A stretch of DNA of 42,857 nt from Clostridiales bacterium (GTDB lineage Bacteria > Bacillota > Clostridia > Christensenellales > Aristaeellaceae). The stretch's first letter is position 1. Each line of letters starts with the position of its first letter. The notes under the pieces are model-generated. The model searched no databases and was not told the DNA's origin. It worked only from the letters and a program-made list of their open reading frames with translations. Both the position numbers and the translations under genes were made by a program. Below are positions 30,906-39,653 of this stretch, in pieces. The DNA lies in NCBI GenBank assembly GCA_015056125.1, contig SVGW01000019.1, forward strand, positions 1-42,857, written 5' to 3'.

Positions 30906-31610
30906 TTAAATAGACAGGCGATTACAATGGACGGTATCCAGCCCCTCAGCGTATAGGTGGGAAATATCCGAAAAGCACAGGCACCGGGGGGCGGTGAAGC
31001 CGTCTTCGTAATTCTGAAAGTCCAGCACGGTGACGCCGGTGTGGGTGGGATCAAAGGAGGCCCACATCATGTGCACGGGGATATGGAAGAGCACGGAAAG
31101 CAGGGCCCTCGTCATGGCGCCGTGGCAAAAGAGAGCCACCTTTTCTTCGCTGGGACGCAGAATGCGGTATACGCCGTTTTCAGCCTTGTAGCCCAGCCGT
31201 TCCACAAAATCATTGAAGTTCTTTTCCAGGAAAGCCTGGGCTTCCCCCATCCTGGTATCCCGAACGGCCAGGCATTCCAAAGCCTTGTCGTAGGGCAAAT
31301 TGATTCGGCCTTCTCCCCGGAAGGTGGTTACTGGCAGACGGGAAATAGATTTTAATTGGCCATCGGGGTAGGGCGTACGAGTGGCCCAGGAGATTTCCTC
31401 AGCCCAAGGTTCGATCTGGCAGGGGAGATTCAAAAGCCGGCAGGCAGGGGCGGCGGTTTCACGGGCCCGTCCCATGGGAGAGGAATAGATTTGATCGATG
31501 CCGATCTTCTGCATGCGCCGCCCCACGGATTCGGCCTGAATTTTGCCGCGCTCAGTGAGGGTATCCGTTTCATAGATAGGGTCGCCGTGGCGGACTAAAT
31601 ACAAAAGCAT
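30906..31610 (-). CDS. histidine phosphatase family protein
   Basis: The 234-residue cytoplasmic protein belongs to the phosphoglycerate mutase-like superfamily. The phosphohistidine motif is LVRHGDPIYETDTLTERG (RHG at 8-10), with the supporting arginine region IYSSPMGRARETAAP and the second histidine in VALFCHGAMTRALLS. Members include small-molecule phosphatases and mutases; the substrate is unknown. It lies 19 nt after the MATE transporter gene on the same strand and is probably cotranscribed with it. Confidence 0.9.
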   Translation of the reverse strand: MLLYLVRHGDPIYETDTLTERGKIQAESVGRRMQKIGIDQIYSSPMGRARETAAPACRLLNLPCQIEPWAEEISWATRTPYPDGQLKSISRLPVTTFRGEGRINLPYDKALECLAVRDTRMGEAQAFLEKNFNDFVERLGYKAENGVYRILRPSEEKVALFCHGAMTRALLSVLFHIPVHMMWASFDPTHTGVTVLDFQNYEDGFTAPRCLCFSDISHLYAEGLDTVHCNRLSI

Positions 31611-31629
31611 GAGAAAAACTCCTTTCTAT

Positions 31630-32985
31630 TTAGCGGTTGCGCCATTTGCCGGAGATAAAGTAGCACATGCCGATTACAAAGGGCATAAACCCGGCCAGCG
31701 CATCGCCGTACCAGAAGCCCTGGCAGCCCATGCCCACCCCAAAGCCCAGCAGGGCGGCGATACCCACGCGGCTGATCATGCCATCGATAATGGCCACGGC
31801 AAAATTCAGCTTGGTGTTGCCCGAGCCGTTGATCAGGGAGAAGCTGATGGAGCGGGTGGCGGAGCCGAAGAAATTGAGGATGGCAGGCACCACCAGGATG
31901 GAGGCTACGGCCAGCACCTCCTGGTCCGAGGTGAACATAGCGAAGATGGTTTCGGAAAAGAAAGCCAGGGCAATGGTGCAAAGCACGGCGATCAAAGTGC
32001 CGCAGATACCCACCGTGGCCATCACCTTGGGCACCCGCTCATACTTTTTCGCGCCCAGGTTCTGGCCCACCATGGTGCTGCCCGCAGTAGTAAAGGACTG
32101 GGACACGATGCCGATCATCATATTTACCTTATTATAAATGCCGGAGAGGGCGGAATACACCATGCCGGACATATTGATCCAGGAGGTGAGCACGATCTTG
32201 GACAGGTTGATGGCGGCGGACTGAATGGCCATGGGCACGCCCAGGGCCACCAGTTTTTTCAGGGCCTCTTTATCCATTTTGAAGCTGCTGCGTTTGAAAT
32301 CAAAGCCGAAGCTTTCCTTATGCTGATAGAGATAAATCAGCGCCACGGTGAAGCTCACGGCCTGGCTGATCACAGTGGCCAGGGCAGCACCCATCACCTT
32401 CATATCGAAGGCAGCCACAAAGAGCAGGTCCAGAATTATATTGAGCACGGCGGCAATGGCGATGAACACAAAGGGACGGCGGCTGTCGCCCATGCCGCGA
32501 AGGATGGCGCTGATGATGTTATAGCCGTAAATGAAGGGCAGGCCGATCATGCACACCACGGTGTAATCCATGGTGAAAGCATAGGATTCCGCGGGAGTGT
32601 TGAGCCAGGAAAGCATGGGATGGCGGATGAAGAAGCAGATCAGCGCGATCAAAACAGAAGTGGAAAGGAGGAAGGTAAACATGGTGCCGATGGTTTTCTG
32701 CACGCTGTCCATCTTCCTTCTGCCCACGTCCTGGGCCACCAGCACCTGGCCGGCAGAGGAAAAGCCCATGGCCACGAAGGTGAGCAGATGCAGGATATCT
32801 CCCCCAATGGACACGGCAGACATGCCCGCGCCGCCGATATACTGGCCCACCACGATCATATCTACGATATTATAGATCGCCTGGAGAGCATTGGATACAA
32901 ACAGGGGGAAAGCAAATTTCAGCAGCAGCTTTGCCACATTGCCGCCGGTTAAGTCGGTTACCATGGATGAGGACGCCTTGGCCAT
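31630..32985 (-). CDS. MATE family efflux transporter
   Basis: The 451-residue membrane protein starts at the ATG of MAKASSSMVTDLTGG, nine bases after GGAGG. Another ATG six bases upstream is too close to the ribosome site. About twelve hydrophobic helices form the two-bundle MATE fold. The N-terminal half holds LLKFAFPLFVSNALQAIYNIVDMIVVGQYIG, and the second half opens LKKLVALGVPMAIQSAAINLS and contains QSFTTAGSTMVGQNLGAKKYER. It exports drugs or metabolites using sodium or proton gradients, and the substrate is unknown. It shares a transcript with the histidine phosphatase. Confidence 0.94.
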   Translation of the reverse strand: MAKASSSMVTDLTGGNVAKLLLKFAFPLFVSNALQAIYNIVDMIVVGQYIGGAGMSAVSIGGDILHLLTFVAMGFSSAGQVLVAQDVGRRKMDSVQKTIGTMFTFLLSTSVLIALICFFIRHPMLSWLNTPAESYAFTMDYTVVCMIGLPFIYGYNIISAILRGMGDSRRPFVFIAIAAVLNIILDLLFVAAFDMKVMGAALATVISQAVSFTVALIYLYQHKESFGFDFKRSSFKMDKEALKKLVALGVPMAIQSAAINLSKIVLTSWINMSGMVYSALSGIYNKVNMMIGIVSQSFTTAGSTMVGQNLGAKKYERVPKVMATVGICGTLIAVLCTIALAFFSETIFAMFTSDQEVLAVASILVVPAILNFFGSATRSISFSLINGSGNTKLNFAVAIIDGMISRVGIAALLGFGVGMGCQGFWYGDALAGFMPFVIGMCYFISGKWRNR

Positions 32986-33035
32986 CTTCATTTTCCTCCG
33001 TAAAAATATTTGGCATAAAAAAGCCTATCATATTT

Positions 33036-33065
33036 ACTATACACCCATTCCCCCTTCCGTTTCAA
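33036..33065 (-). promoter_or_regulatory. sigma-A promoter for the MATE-phosphatase unit
   Basis: Minus-strand TTGAAA (33060-33065), an 18-bp spacer and TATAGT (33036-33041), 50 nt before the MATE start. Confidence 0.72.
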
Positions 33066-33099
33066 TGGCTTTTGGCAGAAAGTATCGAAAAAAATCCTC

Positions 33100-33128
33100 T
33101 TGCGAAGGAGGGCTTACGGTGCTATAAT
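33100..33128 (+). promoter_or_regulatory. sigma-A promoter for the ClC channel gene
   Basis: TTGCGA (33100-33105), a 17-bp spacer and TATAAT (33123-33128) with a TGC extension. It is divergent from the MATE promoter and 40 nt before the ATG. Confidence 0.82.
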
Positions 33129-33167
33129 ACGGCCTTGGAAATTCTGGAAAAAGAGGGGGATTTTTTG

Positions 33168-34403
33168 ATGCTGCGCAAGCAATGGCAGATCTTTTTGCAC
33201 TATTTAGCGGCGTTTGGCTATTGGCTGGTGTGCGCTTCGCTGATTGGCGGGCTGTGCGGGCTGGTGGGGGCGCTTTTTGCAATTATCGTGGAGGAAGCGA
33301 CGGTTATCAGGGAATCTCAAGAGGTGCTTTTGTATTTCCTGCCCCTGGGCGGCGTATTGATTGCGCTTTTATATAAGGGGCTGAAATTGCCCATCTCCCT
33401 TGGCACAGATGAGATTATTTCCTCCGTTCGCAGCCAGGAGGGGGTGCCCATCCTGATGGCTCCGGCCATTTTTATTTCCACTGCCCTCACCCATCTTCTG
33501 GGCGGTTCGGCCGGCCGGGAGGGCGCGGCGCTGCAATTGGGGGGCAGCATTGGCGTGGCATTGGGGCATCTGACCAAGCCCCACAGGGATCACTGGCGCA
33601 TTTTTGAATTATGCGGCATGGCGGCGCTGTTTTCGGCGCTTTTTGGCACGCCTTTTGCCGCGGCTATTTTCGTGATTGAAATCATTGAAGTGGGAAAAAT
33701 TAACGATCGGGCGCTGCTGCCCTGTGTGATTTCGGCCGTGACCGCCCATTTTACCGCCCGCTTTGTGGGTGCGCCGGAGGATCATTTTCCCCTGGCTCAG
33801 GGGCTTGCGTCCTTTGGCCCGGTTACCGCTTTGCAGGCGGCGGGGGTGGGCATTGCCTGCGCGGCCACGGCATTGCTTTTTTGCAGCGTAATGCATGTAT
33901 GCCAGAAGGGCATAAAGCATGCAGTGAAGAATGATTTTTTAAGGGCGGCACTGGGCGGCGTAATGGTGGTGGCCCTTTCCCTGCTGCTTGGCACCCGGGA
34001 ATATAATGGCGGCGGCATGCATGTGATCGCCAATGCCCTGCAGGGCAGCGCACGGCCGGAAATGTTTCTCTTAAAAATTCTTTTTACCGCCGTCACCCTC
34101 AGCGCCGGCTTCAAGGGCGGCGAAATTGTGCCCTCCTTTTTTGTAGGGGCCACCATGGGTTGCGTATTTGCGCCTTTGATCGGTCTCTCCCCTGCCTTGG
34201 GCGCCGCCCTTGGCATTGTGGGGGTATTCTGCGGGGTCACCAATGCGCCCTTGGCTTCTATTATGCTTTCCGCCGAGCTTTTCGGGGTGGAATACCTGCC
34301 CCTGTTTGGCATAGCGGTGTGCGTTTCCTTCATGCTTTCGGGGCATTGCAGCTTATATCATGCACAGATGTTTGCAGAGCCCAAGCTGGGGAGAGAGGAT
34401 TGA
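33168..34403 (+). CDS. ClC family chloride channel/transporter
   Basis: The 411-residue membrane protein starts at MLRKQWQIFLHYLAA, after GAGGGGG. ClC signatures are present: GSAGREGA (113-120), whose glutamate is the gating or proton-coupling residue in the family, then LQLGGSIGVALGHL, FSALFGTPFAAAIFVIEI, GGEIVPSFFVGATMG and GVFCGVTNAPLASIML. The tyrosine-containing C-terminal halide motif is not obvious. There are no cytoplasmic CBS domains. It should move chloride or fluoride-like anions, and channel versus antiporter cannot be decided. R2 copy III starts a few bases after the stop. Confidence 0.93.
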   Translation: MLRKQWQIFLHYLAAFGYWLVCASLIGGLCGLVGALFAIIVEEATVIRESQEVLLYFLPLGGVLIALLYKGLKLPISLGTDEIISSVRSQEGVPILMAPAIFISTALTHLLGGSAGREGAALQLGGSIGVALGHLTKPHRDHWRIFELCGMAALFSALFGTPFAAAIFVIEIIEVGKINDRALLPCVISAVTAHFTARFVGAPEDHFPLAQGLASFGPVTALQAAGVGIACAATALLFCSVMHVCQKGIKHAVKNDFLRAALGGVMVVALSLLLGTREYNGGGMHVIANALQGSARPEMFLLKILFTAVTLSAGFKGGEIVPSFFVGATMGCVFAPLIGLSPALGAALGIVGVFCGVTNAPLASIMLSAELFGVEYLPLFGIAVCVSFMLSGHCSLYHAQMFAEPKLGRED

Positions 34404-34411
34404 GGCAGGAA

Positions 34412-34664
34412 CCGGGCAGGGGGCTTCTCGCCAGAGGAGATCCTCCTCTGGACTCCGGCATGCGACGGGACAATCAGGCAAAACGATGGGGTTTCCGCAA
34501 GAGACTTGAGGAAATGGAAAAGCAATTTCACGGGCACAATGAAAACGAGAAAATGCCGGGAGAGAAAGCAAGCTTTCTCCAACCGGCATTTTTTTCGTTT
34601 TCCCGGATGCTTTGCATCCGGTTGGCGGCCAAGGCCGCCGTGTCCATGAGCGATAAACGTTTCC
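34412..34664 (-). repeat. R2 modular hairpin repeat, copy III, filling a convergent gap
   Basis: Read on the minus strand: the middle module (CGGGAAACGTT, then hairpins GGCGGCC with GGCCGCC and CCGGATGC with GCATCCGG), the long M2 hairpin (34550-34592, identical in core to copy II), the linker with GTGCCCGTGAAATTG and TTGCGGAAACC, and the M3 hairpin CCAGAGGAG-GAT-CTCCTCTGG (34431-34451). The first two hairpins of the family are absent. It spans nearly the whole 263-nt gap between the ClC gene and the hydrolase-like gene and begins two bases after the latter's TGA. Confidence 0.8.
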
Positions 34665-34666
34665 CG

Positions 34667-37384
34667 TCATTCCCCAGGCAGCAGCCAGCCAAATTCCCCG
34701 GGAGAAGCGCAGCTTTTGCCCAGGGTATGCACGGGATCCTCATCCTGTGCCCAGGATGCACCGCTTTCCGTGACCAGCCGCATTTTCAGGGGGCGGTTTT
34801 TCATCCAGGCGGTTTGCTTTCGGCTGAGTGGAATAAGAAGGTGGAAAGAATGTCCATCTGCAATCACTTCTGGCTGCCACAGGGCTTTTACCTGTTCCAG
34901 GGTTTCCCCGAATACGGAAAAATAGAGATAGGTTTCGGGAAGAATCTCCACCCTTCCATCCCGATGCAGCCGCACCTGGGGCGCAGGCCACAGGAGGCTG
35001 AATTCAAAGCCCACATCCACAAATGCTTCCGTATCGGAAAGGATCTCCAGCGTGAGATTTTTTTCATCGTATACGGCTCGGAATACGGCGGCATTTCCCA
35101 CCGGCTCCCAGGGAGCACGGTGAATGGGATACGGTGAAAGCGCGTATACTGCGCCCTCTGCTTCCTCTCCGGCATAATAGGCAAGGGGCGCTTTGCCTGC
35201 CTGAATACGCCCTTCCACCAGAGGAAATTCTTCCTGCAGCAGCCTTTCCAATTGCGCCACGCGGTGATCCAGCTTTTCAGGGAAGAATTTAAAGCCCTCG
35301 CCCTCGGAATGATAGCCCAGGCGGCTGTCAGATTGGCACAAGGCTTTCAGGGAAAGGCTGCGTTCCTTTTCGGCCAACACAATAGCGCGCATTTCATCCA
35401 GCAGGGAAAGCGCATCCCCTTCCTGATTTCCCAGCTGTTCCCGGAGAAAATAGAAGCGCAAAATGGCATGGCCGCTTTCAAAAAGAATGGAAAGCGCCCG
35501 GGCTACGGATAATTGCTCATCCGTTTGCTCTCCCTCCCGGCAGGCCTGCTCAAGCAGCTTTGTGCCCTCCTTCCATTCCCGGGCCATATGGCCGGTGAGG
35601 GTCAGGGCCTCAGAAAGGGTATGGCCGTTTAGGAGGCATTCCCCGATCCGGTCGCCGATGGTGGGATCCAAAGTTTGCCAGGAACGGGAGAGGGGATAAT
35701 TTTTGGGAAGCAGCTGCAATTCCCATACGGGGCCATCGTGCATGGGGCCGTAGTAGCTGAACATGATATTGAGAGGATACTGGGCATAAGCTTTTTCAAA
35801 GAGTTGCCATGCCCTGACTGCTTCCCGGGCACGGCTTTGGCCGAAATAAATGCCCGCCAGATGGCAAAGGAAATTTCCCTTATCAGTATAATCGTGGAGG
35901 AAGGCCATTTCTCCTGCCGCTTTGCTCATAAGAGAGGGATAATTGCCAAAGTACCAGCACTGCATCACGCCGGTTATATGCAAATCATGGGCGGCTTTAT
36001 ATTTTTCAAAAAGGATGCCGGGAGATGGCACATAGGGCACCGAGGCCACCTCATGAGAGCAGCATGCCTGGATTTTCATAAACATTTCCTTGCCTGCTGC
36101 CATTGCTTCCCTGGCGGTGGTTTCAAAAAGGGGCGAAGGGCCAATATAGCTCAGCCAGTAATCCACCCCCTGCCTTGCGTGGCCCAATTGCTCTTGATAG
36201 CCCATTTCCTCAAAATTTTGCATGAGGATGGCGTCCTTGGGCGATCTATGCACATAATCGGGGATTTCCTCCAAGGGCCAGAAGCGGTGGCCATAGGTCC
36301 AGGAGATCACTTTGGCGTTAGGGCTGGCTTCATGCACGCCCTCTGCCAGGGCTTTGGCGGCATTGGCCACCATCTGCCCGGGCGTCAATTCCCGGCAGCG
36401 GGGGCAGGTGCTTTTCCGTTCATAACCAATGGCCGGGATAGCGGAATAGGCAGAGGAGCAGGAGGTGGGGCGCTCGCCGTAGGTGATGGAGATGAGGCCT
36501 CCAAGATCCGGGCAGCGTTCAAATAGCTTGCGCCCGGCCTCACGGATCATCTCTCTGCCTTCCTTGGAGTTCACGCAGAAAAGGCGGTTGCCGTTAACGG
36601 CCGGGCCACCGTCTGCCTGGGGAATATGGATGGATTGCTCCGGCGGCAGAGCCACGGGCTCAATGGCAAACACATACACCCGGATGCCGTACCGGGCGCA
36701 TTTCTGGATTACCCGGTTGAGCTTTTCAATGCGCGATGGGGCACCCTTGCCGTATTCCGGAATGGCGGATACCTCTACCAAATCGGAAAAACGGGTGTAA
36801 ATCCACACGCCGTTGGCCCCATCGTGCATCAGGCGGTTTAGGTATTCCTCAGGGTAATAATCAATATCATCGGATAATTCATCGCCGAATTTGGGCGGGC
36901 GATTGATGGGGCTGAAAAAGCAGCGGGTGATACGGCTGGAAAGGACAGGGCTGCGGCGGATGATGCCAAGGGGAAGGAAGGGGCCTTCCCTTCTTAGCAT
37001 TTCATCTTCCAGGTAGATCAGCGCCCGCCTTGCGCCTTCCGTGTCCCCGGCGGCGATCACGGCTTCTTTTTCCGATATCCGGATTTCATAGCTTTCAAAG
37101 CAGCCCACATCTTCCTTTATAAAGCGCACAGGATAGCTGCTGCCCTGCATTTTGTGCACCTGCAGGAACCGAGCAAAATCCTGATAAACGGTATCCAACA
37201 ATCCCTGATCTTCCGGAAATGCGCCCTGCAAATACAAGCCCTGGGCCCTTGCTTCCCCTTTCCTCACGGGACGGAGGCCAAAGAAGGAGGGCATATGAAG
37301 ATGCACCGGCTTTGTAAGCTCCTGCAGAAAGGCTTTTTCCGGCTGGCGGTAAAAAAATGGATCGATGGGGACGGGTCTTTTCAT
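34667..37384 (-). CDS. large TIM-barrel glycoside hydrolase-like protein
   Basis: The 905-residue protein starts at MKRPVPIDPFFYRQ, six bases after AGGAGG, and has no signal peptide. Residues 1-160 resemble the non-catalytic domain before GH20-type barrels (AVIAAGDTEGARRALIYLEDEM). A barrel-like region follows with GVWIYTRFSDL, GLISITYGERPTSC, a CPRC pair, VISWTYGHRFW and GVMQCWYFGNYP. The C-terminal 150 residues are beta-rich and resemble a carbohydrate-binding domain (APWEPVGNAAVFRAVYDEKN). The family and active site are not certain, so glycosidase is inferred from fold cues and from neighbouring sialidase-like and GH51-like genes. The stop is two bases from R2 copy III. Confidence 0.68.
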   Translation of the reverse strand: MKRPVPIDPFFYRQPEKAFLQELTKPVHLHMPSFFGLRPVRKGEARAQGLYLQGAFPEDQGLLDTVYQDFARFLQVHKMQGSSYPVRFIKEDVGCFESYEIRISEKEAVIAAGDTEGARRALIYLEDEMLRREGPFLPLGIIRRSPVLSSRITRCFFSPINRPPKFGDELSDDIDYYPEEYLNRLMHDGANGVWIYTRFSDLVEVSAIPEYGKGAPSRIEKLNRVIQKCARYGIRVYVFAIEPVALPPEQSIHIPQADGGPAVNGNRLFCVNSKEGREMIREAGRKLFERCPDLGGLISITYGERPTSCSSAYSAIPAIGYERKSTCPRCRELTPGQMVANAAKALAEGVHEASPNAKVISWTYGHRFWPLEEIPDYVHRSPKDAILMQNFEEMGYQEQLGHARQGVDYWLSYIGPSPLFETTAREAMAAGKEMFMKIQACCSHEVASVPYVPSPGILFEKYKAAHDLHITGVMQCWYFGNYPSLMSKAAGEMAFLHDYTDKGNFLCHLAGIYFGQSRAREAVRAWQLFEKAYAQYPLNIMFSYYGPMHDGPVWELQLLPKNYPLSRSWQTLDPTIGDRIGECLLNGHTLSEALTLTGHMAREWKEGTKLLEQACREGEQTDEQLSVARALSILFESGHAILRFYFLREQLGNQEGDALSLLDEMRAIVLAEKERSLSLKALCQSDSRLGYHSEGEGFKFFPEKLDHRVAQLERLLQEEFPLVEGRIQAGKAPLAYYAGEEAEGAVYALSPYPIHRAPWEPVGNAAVFRAVYDEKNLTLEILSDTEAFVDVGFEFSLLWPAPQVRLHRDGRVEILPETYLYFSVFGETLEQVKALWQPEVIADGHSFHLLIPLSRKQTAWMKNRPLKMRLVTESGASWAQDEDPVHTLGKSCASPGEFGWLLPGE

Positions 37385-37426
37385 GGGAGGCCTCCTATAA
37401 AATATATGCTTTTTGCTGCTGGCTTT

Positions 37427-37455
37427 ATTATGGCATGAGCGAAAAGGAATGTCAA
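37427..37455 (-). promoter_or_regulatory. sigma-A promoter for the hydrolase-like gene
   Basis: Minus-strand TTGACA (37450-37455), a 17-bp spacer and CATAAT (37427-37432) with TGC extension, 43 nt before the ATG. Confidence 0.85.
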
Positions 37456-37468
37456 TAGACGCCCTTGA

Positions 37469-37498
37469 TTGACAGAAAACGCTTTTTTGAATTATAAT
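37469..37498 (+). promoter_or_regulatory. sigma-A promoter for the secreted protein-nitroreductase unit
   Basis: TTGACA (37469-37474), an 18-bp spacer and TATAAT (37493-37498), 38 nt before the ATG. Its -35 is 13 bp from the divergent -35, so a single regulator could affect both promoters. Confidence 0.88.
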
Positions 37499-37535
37499 GA
37501 ACTTACAAAAATTGCTATGAAAAAGGAGAACCGCT

Positions 37536-38420
37536 ATGAAAAAATGGACTGCACTTTTTCTTGTTTTTCTTATGTTGATTCCCTCCGTGGCTTCGGCCAG
37601 CGGGCTGGCAGGATTAAAGGGCGCAAGCGCCCCCTCCCTTCCCGATCCGGAAGCCGTGCTTTCGGCCAAGGGATCGCTTTTGCAGGCGGATTATCAATTC
37701 AGCGAAGATTTTCTCTGCGATGCGTATCTCTATGCCTATGCGGGCAAGGATGTGCTTCGCTATCTGGCGGCGGCTCAGCAGGCGGGCTTTGAAACCTCCG
37801 CTGAAACCGTTGATGGCCAGGCAGGGCATGTGATTGCCCTGGGGGAATTGAAAGCGCTGCTGGTGCCGGAATTTGAGGGCGGGCTTTTACTGCTGGTGGA
37901 AAAGGGCATGGCCTTTGACGGCGCCAAGGAGCAAACGGCCTCTGAAAAGCCTGCGCCCACTGCCGCGCCTCAGGCAGAAGCGGAAAAGGATGAATATGTG
38001 ACCATGACCCATAACGGCCGCACCTGCGAATGCACCTCTCCCCTTTATTCCAATGGCCGGGAGCCCCTGCACAATGCCTATAATATCTGGCTCACTCCCC
38101 ACGGAAGCAAGATCACTTCCATCAATTTTACCATCCCCCAATATGCCAAATCCGGCGATAGCTTTGTGGTATGGAAGGATCAGGCCATCACCGGGCTGGA
38201 ATTTTACGTGGCGGAGGATAATAGCTTTGGCCAGTATTACGTATCCGATATGGGATCATTCCACAGCCAGGGCTTTGCCGCCAGCACGGATTATTATGTG
38301 CTGAAGGTGGATTCGTTGGAACTGAAGGGCGGCGTTACCGTGATTGAGGGCACCATCCGCGCCCGCTTCCTGTATGACACCATTTCTTTTGAAATCGACT
38401 TTAAGGTGAAGGTGCCCTGA
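37536..38420 (+). CDS. secreted protein of unknown function
   Basis: The 294-residue protein starts at MKKWTALFLVFLMLIPSVAS, after AAAGGAG; the signal peptide ends near ASA at about 22. The N-terminal domain (residues 25-130) includes SEDFLCDAYLYAYAGKDVLRYLAAAQQAGF. A Pro/Ala/Glu-rich linker (SEKPAPTAAPQAEAEKDE) leads to a beta-rich C-terminal domain with NGRTCECTSPLYSNGREP and TSINFTIPQYAKSGDSFVVW. There is no lipobox cysteine or anchoring motif. I do not recognise the family. The nitroreductase gene follows after 11 nt, so they share a transcript, but no functional link is evident. Confidence 0.8.
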   Translation: MKKWTALFLVFLMLIPSVASASGLAGLKGASAPSLPDPEAVLSAKGSLLQADYQFSEDFLCDAYLYAYAGKDVLRYLAAAQQAGFETSAETVDGQAGHVIALGELKALLVPEFEGGLLLLVEKGMAFDGAKEQTASEKPAPTAAPQAEAEKDEYVTMTHNGRTCECTSPLYSNGREPLHNAYNIWLTPHGSKITSINFTIPQYAKSGDSFVVWKDQAITGLEFYVAEDNSFGQYYVSDMGSFHSQGFAASTDYYVLKVDSLELKGGVTVIEGTIRARFLYDTISFEIDFKVKVP

Positions 38421-38431
38421 GGAGGACGAAA

Positions 38432-39160
38432 ATGAACGAAGTGATCCGGCAATTGTATACCCGCAAATCTGTAAGGGTATTTGAGGACAGGGAAATTGAC
38501 GAAAGCATCGTGCAGGAAATATTGACCGCTGCGGCCATGGCCCCCACCGCCGGCAACCAGCAGCTGTATACCATCCTGCGCATCACTGATCCAAAGATCA
38601 AGGAGGCCCTCAGCGAATCCTGCGATCATCAGCCCTTTATCGCCAAGGCAAAATTGGTGCTGGTGTTTTGTGCCGATTGCCTGAAATGGTATGATGCCTT
38701 TTTGACGGCGGGCTGCGAGCCCCGCAAGCCTGGAGAAGGGGATCTTTTGCTGGCCATGAGCGATACCCTGATCGCCGCCCAGAATGCGGTCACCGCGGCG
38801 GAATCCTATGGCATCGGTTCCTGCTACATTGGGGATATTATGGAAAATGCCGAAATGCAAAGAAAAATTTTGCATTTGCCTCAATATGTGTTTCCGGCGG
38901 CCATGGTGGTGTTTGGCTATCCCACCAAACAGCAGCAGGAGCGGCAAAAGCCCCCTCGCGCCGCCATGGAATATATCGTGCATGAAAATGGATATCATCG
39001 GCTCAGCGGCGGGGAACTGAAAAATATGCTGCTGAAAAACTGCACAGAAGATACCTATCCGCAGTGGATTCAGGCCTTTTGCAATCGTAAATACAATTCC
39101 GATTTCTCCCGGGAAATGACCCGCTCTGTGCGGAAGTTTCTCGAGGAGTACGGAGAATGA
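38432..39160 (+). CDS. nitroreductase family protein
   Basis: The 242-residue FMN flavoprotein starts at MNEVIRQLYTRKSVRVFEDR after GAGGACG. Family signs are the RKSVR phosphate-binding segment (11-15), the AAAMAPTAGNQQ FMN loop (33-44), and AAESYGIGSCYIGDI near residue 130. A C-terminal extension of about 50 residues (NMLLKNCTEDTYPQWIQAFCNRKYNSDFS) is longer than the minimal domain. Such enzymes reduce nitro compounds, quinones or flavins with NAD(P)H; the substrate is not known. Its stop is followed directly by R2 copy IV. Confidence 0.9.
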   Translation: MNEVIRQLYTRKSVRVFEDREIDESIVQEILTAAAMAPTAGNQQLYTILRITDPKIKEALSESCDHQPFIAKAKLVLVFCADCLKWYDAFLTAGCEPRKPGEGDLLLAMSDTLIAAQNAVTAAESYGIGSCYIGDIMENAEMQRKILHLPQYVFPAAMVVFGYPTKQQQERQKPPRAAMEYIVHENGYHRLSGGELKNMLLKNCTEDTYPQWIQAFCNRKYNSDFSREMTRSVRKFLEEYGE

Positions 39161-39354
39161 GAACGCTGGAGGGCTCCGCCCCTCCACCCCGCCAGGGACA
39201 TAAGTCCCTGGACCCTTCCTCCGGATATTGCTTGTCTTCATCTGCAAGCAACGTGCCGGTGCAGCGTCGGAAAACGTTTGTCATCCACGGGCACGGTGGC
39301 ATCTTATGCCGCCAGCCGGATGCCTTGCATCCGGGAAAACGCAAAACCCGCCAG

Positions 39355-39376
39355 AGGAGAAAGTTTACTTTCTCTC
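39355..39376. repeat. 22-bp direct repeat, left flank of R3 insertion
   Basis: These 22 bases recur without change at 39632-39653. They form the core of the M2 hairpin (GAGAAAG and CTTTCTC), so the insertion appears to have duplicated the hairpin centre. Confidence 0.85.
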
Positions 39377-39631
39377 AGTTTGTCGAAAAAGTATTTTCGA
39401 CAAACTGCGAATGGAAGTCAGCTAAAGCAGTCTTCCATTCGATCCATCACATTTACTGCAAAAATGGCTTTCCATCCCGTTTCACAGGGCTGGAAAGCCT
39501 ATTTTTGCGGTCGTAAATTGATATAGGAAGCGGAATGCTTCCGCTCCTCGCCGCCGCACATGTCGCCGGCTGCGGATTACAGTCGAAGGGCAGCGGCCCT
39601 TCGACGCATCCCAGGGGTTTTTTGACAGTCT
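39377..39631 (+). mobile_element. R3 MITE-like element, complete copy nested in R2
   Basis: This 255-bp element lies between two perfect 22-bp direct repeats inside R2 copy IV. The left end reads AGTTTGTCGAAAAA and the right end, reverse-complemented, AGACTGTCAAAAAA, agreeing at 11 of 14 positions as imperfect terminal inverted repeats. The interior is a series of hairpins: arms CAGTTTGTCGAAAA (39376-39407), GAATGGAAG with CTTCCATTC, GGCTTTCCA with TGGAAAGCC, and TCGAAGGGC with GCCCTTCGA. There is no transposase. The last 119 bp are also at 1-119, and part is at 42734-42857 in reverse. It probably moves with a transposase supplied in trans. Confidence 0.8.
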
Positions 39632-39653
39632 AGGAGAAAGTTTACTTTCTCTC
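39632..39653. repeat. 22-bp direct repeat, right flank of R3 insertion
   Basis: An exact copy of 39355-39376. It is followed by the second arm of the interrupted M2 hairpin (TTGGCGGGTT), which matches the AACCCGCCA arm that precedes the left copy. Confidence 0.85.

Noticed and set aside
31609..32952. A 447-codon open frame on the plus strand opposite the MATE gene
   Set aside because: It is antisense to a clear membrane transporter, with histidine-, glycine- and alanine-rich composition typical of shadow frames and no ribosome site.
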